From positions 1 to 6,056 of the forward strand of contig WQTY01000146.1 in NCBI GenBank assembly GCA_009786045.1: a DNA stretch of 6,056 bases. The letters run 5' to 3'. This document shows, piece after piece, positions 1-4,532 of this stretch. This DNA is from Pseudomonadota bacterium (GTDB lineage Bacteria > Myxococcota_A > Bradymonadia > UBA4248). Both the position numbers and the translations under genes were made by a program. The notes under the pieces were generated by a model that did not search any database, was not told the DNA's origin, and saw only the letters and a list, made by a program, of their open reading frames with translations. Numbering within the stretch: position 1 is the stretch's first letter; every line of letters starts with the position of its first letter.

Positions 1-85
1 CCCCCTTTCACAAAGGGGGTGGCGCCGTAGGCGACGGGGGGTTGTGGCCGATAGCAGCGTAGGGGGCGATGCCCCCCGCAAACCG
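1..85. repeat. G/C-run intergenic repeat with hairpins, left edge
   Basis: Non-coding repeat-like DNA. Bases 1-19 form a perfect hairpin, CCCCCTTT and AAAGGGGG around CAC, and may continue beyond the edge. Bases 62-76 form GGGGGC-GAT-GCCCCC. Read on the minus strand, 77-46 is closely similar to plus-strand 1649-1679: the GGGGGC/GCCCCC stem is kept, the three-base loop differs, and the same CGCTATCGGC-like tail follows (GCTATCGGC is identical). Read on the minus strand, 43-18 matches plus-strand 137-162 at about 20 of 26 positions (shared core CCGTCG, then GCCACC). This is the behaviour of a dispersed REP-like family. No open frame here looks like a gene. Confidence 0.6.
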
Positions 86-88
86 CAT

Positions 89-111
89 ATGGCAACGATG
101 CACTTTGCCAT
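89..111. repeat. Short inverted repeat
   Basis: ATGGCAA at 89-95 is exactly complementary to TTGCCAT at 105-111, with a nine-base loop. It lies between the two opposed repeat copies (1-85 and 136-178) and could be part of the same composite element or a chance palindrome. No other signal is seen in 86-135. Confidence 0.3.
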
Positions 112-135
112 TCTCTCACCCACACGCAATGCGCG

Positions 136-178
136 CACCCCTCCGTCGGCTTTGCCGCCACCTCCCCTGAAGGGGAGG
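136..178 (+). repeat. Second, inverted copy of the intergenic repeat
   Basis: This stretch runs ACCCCTCCGTCGGC, TTTGCCGCCACC, then the palindrome CCTCCCCT-GA-AGGGGAGG (161-178). Its order (C-run, CCGTCG, GCCACC, then a C-run/G-run hairpin) is the same as in minus-strand 43-1. The two copies therefore face each other across 44-135. The sequence style resembles dispersed intergenic repeats common in bacterial assemblies, but the family cannot be named from the sequence. Confidence 0.5.
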
Positions 179-188
179 CACGCAGGGG

Positions 189-213
189 GTGTGGGGAGCA
201 ATGCTCCCCACAC
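189..213 (-). terminator. Strong hairpin just after the phosphorylase stop codon
   Basis: GTGTGGGGAGC (189-199) and GCTCCCCACAC (203-213) form a perfect 11-base-pair stem around AAT. It begins 12 bases past the phosphorylase stop codon (226-228), the usual place for a 3'-end structure. However, on the minus strand it is followed by CCCCTGCG rather than a T-run, so it is not a classical intrinsic terminator. It may stabilise the mRNA 3' end, or may simply belong to the repeat cluster on this flank. Confidence 0.4.
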
Positions 214-225
214 AAAAGAATAAAA

Positions 226-1530
226 TTAACGTCGGATATCGCGGATGAGTGCATTGTGCCGCGGCGCAGTGTCGCTGATTTTCAGTGCATCGTGCAGCAT
301 CCCGCTGGCGATTTTCGCCTTGATATCGTCGTTGTAATAGACTTCAAACAGGGGGGTGCCTACCTGGACGGGATCCCCGATCTTGCACAGGACTTCCAGT
401 CCGACACTATGGTCGATGGGGGCCCCGGCCTGCTCGCGTCCTGCGCCAAGGACGCAGGCTGCTTTTCCGACCGCTTCGCAGTCGAACGAATCGACAAAAC
501 CCGCCTGAGCGGCACGAACGGTCATCCGATCTTTTGCGATGGGCAGCAGGCTGTAGTCGTCGACAACACGTGCGTCGCCTCCCTGCGCGGCGATGCATTG
601 ACGCATGTGTTCCAGGGCGCGCCCTGAGTCAATGGCGCTTTGCAGCTCGGCTCTTGCGTCATCCGGTGATATGCCTTTCGCTATCGACAGCATTTCTGTG
701 CCGAGCGCATAACAGATTTCTTCGTAGTCGCCGGGTGCGTTGCCTTTCAGCATTTCGATGGCCTCGATGACTTCGTTGGCATTCCCTACGGCCACGCCCA
801 GAGGCTGATCCATACTGGTAATACAGGCGCGGACATCACACGACATGGCTTTGCCGATGCTTATCATGGTATCGGCAAGATCCTGGGCCTTCTCCTGCGT
901 TTTCATAAAGGCGCCGCTTCCCACCTTGACATCCAGAACGAGGCCATTCAGGCCCACCGAAAGCTTCTTGCTCATGATAGAGGCCGCAATGAGCGGGATG
1001 GAAGGCACGGTGCCGGTAACATCGCGCAGGGCATAGAAGATTTTGTCAGCCGGCACGAGCGTTCCCGTTTGCCCCGTGATGACGAAACCGGCCTTTAGTG
1101 TGGCCGCTTCGATCTCCTGGGCGCTGAGATCCACGCGATAACCGGGGATTGCCTCAAGTTTGTCGAGGGTGCCGCCGGTATGCCCCAAACCACGGCCCGA
1201 TATCATCGGAATGACAGGGCCACATGCCGCCACCATGGGTGCAAGGCTGAGCGATACCTTATCCCCCACGCCGCCTGTTGAATGCTTGTCGACTTTGAAT
1301 TTGTGTGACAGGCCCGACAACGCCAGCGTTTCGCCGCTGTTCAGCATGGCATCGGTATAAGCAACCAACTCGCCCCTGGTCATCCCCTGAAAGTAAACCG
1401 CCATCAGAAACGCCGCGATCTGATAATCGGGCACTTCTTTGCGCACAACAGATGCAACAAACTCACTGATTACCGCCGGCTCAATGGGCTTAGCGTCGCG
1501 TTTACATTCGATAAGATCGACAACTCGCAT
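226..1530 (-). CDS. Thymidine / pyrimidine-nucleoside phosphorylase
   Basis: This 434-residue enzyme is predicted to cleave thymidine, deoxyuridine and possibly uridine with phosphate, giving the free base and (deoxy)ribose 1-phosphate, in cytosolic pyrimidine salvage. The family signature SGRGLGHTGGTLDKLE lies at 111-126 and the phosphate-binding loop KHSTGGVGDK at 82-91. R169, S184 and K188 (in YALRDVT and ASIMSKK) match the pyrimidine-binding residues of the family. A small helical N-terminal domain, the glycine-rich alpha/beta domain and a C-terminal domain (about 340-434) are all present, so the gene looks intact. Length fits both DeoA (about 440) and Pdp (about 433); from memory overall similarity is close to Bacillus Pdp, and uridine use cannot be decided, so no symbol is given. 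The start chosen has AAAGGAGT seven bases upstream and begins with the typical MRVVDLIE; an in-frame ATG 17 codons earlier has no such site. No other deo-type salvage gene is adjacent. Confidence 0.95.
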   Translation of the reverse strand: MRVVDLIECKRDAKPIEPAVISEFVASVVRKEVPDYQIAAFLMAVYFQGMTRGELVAYTDAMLNSGETLALSGLSHKFKVDKHSTGGVGDKVSLSLAPMVAACGPVIPMISGRGLGHTGGTLDKLEAIPGYRVDLSAQEIEAATLKAGFVITGQTGTLVPADKIFYALRDVTGTVPSIPLIAASIMSKKLSVGLNGLVLDVKVGSGAFMKTQEKAQDLADTMISIGKAMSCDVRACITSMDQPLGVAVGNANEVIEAIEMLKGNAPGDYEEICYALGTEMLSIAKGISPDDARAELQSAIDSGRALEHMRQCIAAQGGDARVVDDYSLLPIAKDRMTVRAAQAGFVDSFDCEAVGKAACVLGAGREQAGAPIDHSVGLEVLCKIGDPVQVGTPLFEVYYNDDIKAKIASGMLHDALKISDTAPRHNALIRDIRR

Positions 1531-1536
1531 GGGGGT

Positions 1537-1544
1537 ACTCCTTT
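1537..1544 (-). promoter_or_regulatory. Shine-Dalgarno site of the phosphorylase gene
   Basis: The minus strand reads AAAGGAGT, with seven bases between AGGAG and the ATG at 1530-1528. This near-consensus site decides the start in favour of the 434-residue form over an upstream in-frame ATG at 1581-1579. Confidence 0.85.
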
Positions 1545-1584
1545 CGTATGGGGGATAAGCACACCAGGGAGATGGTGGCACGAT

Positions 1585-1613
1585 ATCCTACGATAAATTC
1601 CCGATCATGCCAA
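1585..1613 (-). promoter_or_regulatory. Candidate sigma-70-type promoter for the phosphorylase gene
   Basis: On the minus strand, TTGGCA (1613-1608; five of six consensus bases) is separated by exactly 17 bases from TAGGAT (1590-1585; four of six). The transcript would start near 1578 and have a leader of about 48 bases. The site lies between the hairpin array and the Shine-Dalgarno site, where a promoter is needed because a terminator at 1880-1914 closes the upstream gene. Confidence 0.45.
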
Positions 1614-1648
1614 TGTGTGTTTGTTTATCACAGCCCAGATGCTTTGAA

Positions 1649-1838
1649 GGGGGCCGCGCCCCCTGCGCCGCTATCGGCTGTCGGGCGACCGTCCCGGTCG
1701 CCCCTACAGGCCGATACGCGTCTACCCCCAAGAGCGGGGCTCAATCGCCGCCCCGCAACGCCCGCTTCTCGGGGGAACCAGTTCCCCCGAACCCCCTGCG
1801 ATGCTACCGCATCGCTTTGGGGTCAGGCAATCTTGCCT
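1649..1838. repeat. Array of six consecutive perfect inverted repeats
   Basis: Non-coding DNA between the lipoprotein terminator and the phosphorylase promoter. Perfect stems in order: GGGGGC-CGC-GCCCCC (1649-1663); GGGCGACCG-TCC-CGGTCGCCC (1683-1703), extended by ATCGGC-TGT (1673-1681) against ACAGGCCGAT (1706-1715); GCGGGGC (1734-1740) with GCCCCGC (1750-1756); TCGGGGGAAC-CA-GTTCCCCCGA (1769-1790); GCGATGC-TACC-GCATCGC (1798-1815); AGGCAA-TC-TTGCCT (1825-1838). The first unit plus its tail is a relative of the left-edge repeat at 46-77. None has a T-run typical of a terminator. A composite REP-type region is the best description; mobility is not shown. Confidence 0.6.
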
Positions 1839-1879
1839 TTGGACTATTCGTTGCCCTTTGAAGTTTTGGGGATACAAAT

Positions 1880-1914
1880 AAAAAAGCCGACATGGGTTAC
1901 CCCACATCGGCTTT
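1880..1914 (-). terminator. Intrinsic terminator of the lipoprotein gene
   Basis: On the minus strand, AAAGCCGA pairs with TCGGCTTT and, inside a 2x2 internal mismatch, TGGG pairs with CCCA around a four-base loop. Six T follow the GC-rich stem, with further T-rich sequence after. It begins about 20 bases after the lipoprotein stop codon at 1935-1937 and separates that gene from the phosphorylase. Confidence 0.85.
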
Positions 1915-1934
1915 ATCAGGGAACACAGCAGCGA

Positions 1935-4067
1935 TTACATGCAATCTGTCCCAGCGGCGTTGCATGTTCCGGGGCACTCCCAATCATCTGTAACGAGGTA
2001 GTAGAGGCCACCGCCGAAACTCGTGCATGTGAACTCATATGTGTCGAAATACCAACCCAAACCATACCAGTCAACACATTCTGTCTTCGTACCGCCCGCG
2101 GACGTGCAGGGCTCATAGCAATCGCCCCAGCCGGTGTCGTCGATAACACAAGCCAGACTGTAAGCAGCACAATTCAATCTGACGATGGTGCCACTGCTGC
2201 CACAATACAGAAGCGCACCGTCAGTGCAACTCTCAACGAAGGTAGAGGCATTGCAGCTGTCACCGACAGTAATAGGCCTGCACCCTCCGCCAGCCGCGCA
2301 TATTTCACCCTCTGCACATGCTGCCTGTGCAACCCATGCATTGCTCACGCACAACTCAGGAATGCCTGTATCGCCGCAGCGCTTTGCACCCTCCGTACAA
2401 CCACTAACGCACGTCGCATCCAGTCCGTCGAATGAGCAGGTCAGGCTTCCACAGCCCTGCGATGTGGCGGTTGTGCCACTGCAATAGGTTCTGTTGTTGC
2501 CTTGACAAACACTATTGGCGATACGATCTTCGATGACGTACATTTGGCCATCGACCTCGTAACATGAATCAAACTCCAAATCTGGGCCAGAGCAGGCCCA
2601 GGAGTAGAGAATTGTCTGACCATCATACTTACAGGCGCCCCATGGATCCAACTCGGCACACCAGGCGATGCCGCCCTCAATCATCACGCATGCGTCACCA
2701 TAAGCTGCGCAATTGTCTCTTCCTATCTTGCCTCCCCAGCAATAGTAAGCGCTGTTGCCAAGGCATTGCTCTGCAAACGTTGCTTCGTTGCACGGATCAC
2801 CTACGACGGGGACAGTCAGGCACGTGCCTTTGTCGCATATTTGCCCGCTCGCACACTCTGCCTGTGCTACCCACACCTCATCCACGCACAGCTCAGGGGC
2901 GCCAAACACATTGCAGCGTTGCGAACCGTCCACGCAAGGGCCATCTATGCACATTGTTGCCCAGCCGTTCGAAATGCATCCCTCGTCGCAATCTTGAGTC
3001 TTCGGTGAAGTTCCATTACAAAAAAGGCGCAAAGACCCACTTGAGTCTTCTAAGCACAAGCTGTCGGTATAAGCGTCGATAAGGTACAGGTCCCCACCGC
3101 TGACTGCACAGCCAGCGTAGTTGACGAACCCTTCTTCCCAGTAGCACATGTAGTTGTCCCAGAAACCAAGAAATTCGTAATCGTAGTCGCAATCATCATA
3201 AGGTTCCTTGACGGCACACCATGCTTTTTTGTCACTATCAGCGATAATACAAGTGCCATCAGAGCCAAAGATATCTTCTATGCAATCCCAAACCACGATC
3301 TCGCCATCAAGGCAGTGGTGAGCGACTGCACCAACACATTTGTCGGCTGCGTCACATGTCTTCTCGCTGCTGACTGTCTGGCACTCACCCGTCTCACTCT
3401 CACATACCTGGCCCCAGCCGCATGCATCCTGTGCAACCCATCTGCCGCTCACGCACAGCTCAGGAATGCCGCCAGCGCCGCATTGCCCGGCATTATCAAT
3501 ACACTCGGCATCAATGCATTCGCCATCTTCGGAGCAAATGCCTTCGCATTGATCGTCCGAGGTGCACTTATCGTCACTGTCCTCAATGCAATTGCCATTG
3601 GCGCAAATCAAACCTTCCTCACATGCCGCCTGTGCTGCCCACGCACCGTCGACGCACAATTGTGGAATGCCTGCCGCACACTGCTTATCGCCGTCGTTGC
3701 AATCGTCATCGCCGTCCTCAATGCAGTTGCCCAGGAAGCAGCTGAAGTTCTCTGCACATGCATCCTGCGCTACCCACGATCCATCGACGCACAGCTGTGG
3801 AATACCTGCCGCGCATTGTTTCGCGTCATTGGTACAGTTGCTGCTGGCAGCAACACACTTGCCCTGTGCCGTGTCACAGACCTGACCTGCTTCACAGTCG
3901 ATGTTCGTCAGCACGCCGTCGTCGCAGATCTGCTGGACAGTTCCGCTAAGACATACGCTGGCAAAAGTCTCATCGCACTTGAGTGAGTCATCTTTTTTCT
4001 TATCATCACAGGCCGCAGCTGTCATGGCCAACGCGGCAATCAGCGACAGTTTGAGAAGTTTATTCAT
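1935..4067 (-). CDS. Cysteine-rich modular repeat lipoprotein (unknown function)
   Basis: A 710-residue exported protein of no recognised function. Residues 1-20 are a lipoprotein signal peptide (MNKLLK, hydrophobic core, then TAAAC with lipidation predicted at C20), followed by a charged tether DDKKKDD. It has 81 cysteines: C20 plus 80 in modules. Six-Cys 'A' modules (C-x6-C-x7/8-C-x10-C-x5-C-x4/6-C with GIPxLCV and W-V-A-Q) lie at 78-115, 123-160, 189-229, 378-416 and 557-596; a diverged one is at 31-71. A 4-Cys unit is at 168-184. 'B' modules of 14 Cys lie at 238-373 and 426-553, and a shorter 12-Cys, aromatic-rich one at 605-709. GGAG lies seven bases before the ATG. It is a paralogue of the protein encoded at 4533-6056, and has an extra A+B pair at its C-terminus compared with it. 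Predicted to be anchored in a membrane and disulfide-stapled outside the cytoplasm; adhesin, ligand-binding or structural roles are all possible. Confidence 0.9.
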   Translation of the reverse strand: MNKLLKLSLIAALAMTAAACDDKKKDDSLKCDETFASVCLSGTVQQICDDGVLTNIDCEAGQVCDTAQGKCVAASSNCTNDAKQCAAGIPQLCVDGSWVAQDACAENFSCFLGNCIEDGDDDCNDGDKQCAAGIPQLCVDGAWAAQAACEEGLICANGNCIEDSDDKCTSDDQCEGICSEDGECIDAECIDNAGQCGAGGIPELCVSGRWVAQDACGWGQVCESETGECQTVSSEKTCDAADKCVGAVAHHCLDGEIVVWDCIEDIFGSDGTCIIADSDKKAWCAVKEPYDDCDYDYEFLGFWDNYMCYWEEGFVNYAGCAVSGGDLYLIDAYTDSLCLEDSSGSLRLFCNGTSPKTQDCDEGCISNGWATMCIDGPCVDGSQRCNVFGAPELCVDEVWVAQAECASGQICDKGTCLTVPVVGDPCNEATFAEQCLGNSAYYCWGGKIGRDNCAAYGDACVMIEGGIAWCAELDPWGACKYDGQTILYSWACSGPDLEFDSCYEVDGQMYVIEDRIANSVCQGNNRTYCSGTTATSQGCGSLTCSFDGLDATCVSGCTEGAKRCGDTGIPELCVSNAWVAQAACAEGEICAAGGGCRPITVGDSCNASTFVESCTDGALLYCGSSGTIVRLNCAAYSLACVIDDTGWGDCYEPCTSAGGTKTECVDWYGLGWYFDTYEFTCTSFGGGLYYLVTDDWECPGTCNAAGTDCM
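3588..3836 (-). repeat. Tandem coding repeat: first two 6-Cys A modules
   Basis: Within the lipoprotein gene, the A modules at residues 78-115 (3836-3723) and 123-160 (3701-3588) repeat with a period of 135 bases (45 codons). Both have identical cysteine spacing (6, 7, 10, 5, 4), share KQCAAGIPQLCVDG, then W and a Q-x-x-C, and end in GNCIED with an acidic linker. This is the least diverged pair in the gene and suggests a recent internal duplication. Confidence 0.75.
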
Positions 4068-4074
4068 TGCGCTA

Positions 4075-4078
4075 CTCC
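4075..4078 (-). promoter_or_regulatory. Shine-Dalgarno site of the lipoprotein gene
   Basis: GGAG on the minus strand, seven bases before the ATG at 4067-4065. It abuts the last base of the nine-T tract of the hairpin at 4079-4118, which is unusual and ties translation initiation closely to that structure. Confidence 0.75.
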
Positions 4079-4118
4079 AAAAAAAAACGGCCGAGGCATG
4101 GCTTAACCACCCCAGCCG
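4079..4118 (-). terminator. Leader hairpin plus T9, putative transcription attenuator
   Basis: On the minus strand CGGCTGGGG (4118-4110) pairs with CCTCGGCCG (4096-4088) over nine positions, two of them G-U. Inside this TGG pairs with CCA around the loop TTAAG, with a two-base bulge. Nine T (4087-4079) follow at once, and then GGAG of the Shine-Dalgarno site. This has the form of an intrinsic terminator but sits in the leader of the lipoprotein gene, about 70-110 bases downstream of a possible promoter. It may be a conditional attenuator. No convincing alternative antiterminator pairing was seen in 4119-4200, so the sensing mechanism, if any, is unknown. Confidence 0.5.
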
Positions 4119-4441
4119 GTATAGAAAAACAGCGATTCAGGCCACATCCAACTACAGTGCCTACATCACCCCACACACCGCTTGTGTTCCATTTAACAGA
4201 TTATTCCCATGTGTCAAACTTTATTTTGAGTGAGAGCCCGAAGACTATTCGACTGTTGCTGGAGAATGTGCGTGCACAAGTGGACATTGTCTAGGGCAAA
4301 TCGAAATGAAGTCGAATTTTCTGCCACATCATTCTCTCATTGGATGAATCTCAGCGTTGTGCGATGCATCATGGCCGGAAAAAACGGCACTCGAAATATG
4401 GAAAGACCTGTGCATTGAAAACAGTTTGGCAGGCATCCATG
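4119..4441. other. Intergenic region upstream of the lipoprotein gene
   Basis: About 320 bases between the attenuator-like hairpin and the terminator of the upstream paralogue. It is less GC-rich than the flanking genes. Apart from the weak promoter candidate at 4191-4217, I see no gene, no long repeat and no RNA-gene signature. Short frames on either strand have no Shine-Dalgarno support. Confidence 0.5.
4191..4217 (-). promoter_or_regulatory. Weak candidate promoter for the lipoprotein gene
   Basis: The minus strand has a perfect TTGACA (4217-4212) and, 15 bases on, TTAAAT (4196-4191; four of six consensus bases). The spacer is shorter than the ideal 17, so this is tentative. If used, the leader would be about 115 bases long and would contain the hairpin at 4079-4118. 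A promoter is needed here because a strong terminator at 4442-4479 isolates this gene from the one upstream. Confidence 0.3.
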
Positions 4442-4479
4442 AAAAAGCCTCGCAGCCCTTGGGCTGCGAGGCTTTTTTT
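4442..4479 (-). terminator. Strong, potentially bidirectional intrinsic terminator
   Basis: GCCTCGCAGCCC (4447-4458) and GGGCTGCGAGGC (4461-4472) form a perfect 12-base-pair stem. Five A precede and seven T follow on the plus strand, so a T-run follows the stem in either direction. It lies about 54 bases after the stop codon (4533-4535) of the cysteine-rich gene to its right, whose transcript it should end. No plus-strand gene that would use it is visible. Confidence 0.9.
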
Positions 4480-4488
4480 GCCAGGCGG

Positions 4489-4504
4489 GGCACCGAGAGG
4501 TGCC
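4489..4504. other. Small GAGA-loop hairpin before the terminator
   Basis: GGCACC (4489-4494) and GGTGCC (4499-4504) pair around GAGA. It lies in the 3' untranslated region of the cysteine-rich gene at 4533-6056. Its flank GCCTCGCA (4502-4509) repeats the outer terminator arm at 4447-4454, so it could in principle compete for the other arm. Confidence 0.35.
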
Positions 4505-4532
4505 TCGCAATGGTTAAGTTTTTATTCCATCG

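Noticed and set aside
1531..1581. Upstream in-frame start adding 17 residues to the phosphorylase
   Set aside because: The extension (MPPSPWCAYPPYERSTP) overlaps the Shine-Dalgarno site and is not phosphorylase-like; the downstream ATG has ideal spacing and the family's usual N-terminus.
1649..1838. Insertion sequence or integrated element ends
   Set aside because: No transposase or integrase gene and no target-site duplication can be seen, so a mobile element is not claimed.
1548..2435. 295-codon open frame on the plus strand
   Set aside because: It is mostly the antisense of the lipoprotein gene plus the hairpin array and terminator. It has no Shine-Dalgarno site and the product is low-complexity (Ala, Thr, Pro, Cys) with no domain pattern.
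3315..3986. 223-codon open frame on the plus strand
   Set aside because: Antisense shadow of the Cys-rich modules. Its apparent repeats mirror the minus-strand repeats, and nothing else supports expression.
4119..4200. Known riboswitch or tRNA-responsive T-box upstream of the lipoprotein gene
   Set aside because: No recognisable conserved core of a known class is present, and no clear antiterminator pairing was found; only the terminator-like hairpin is supported.
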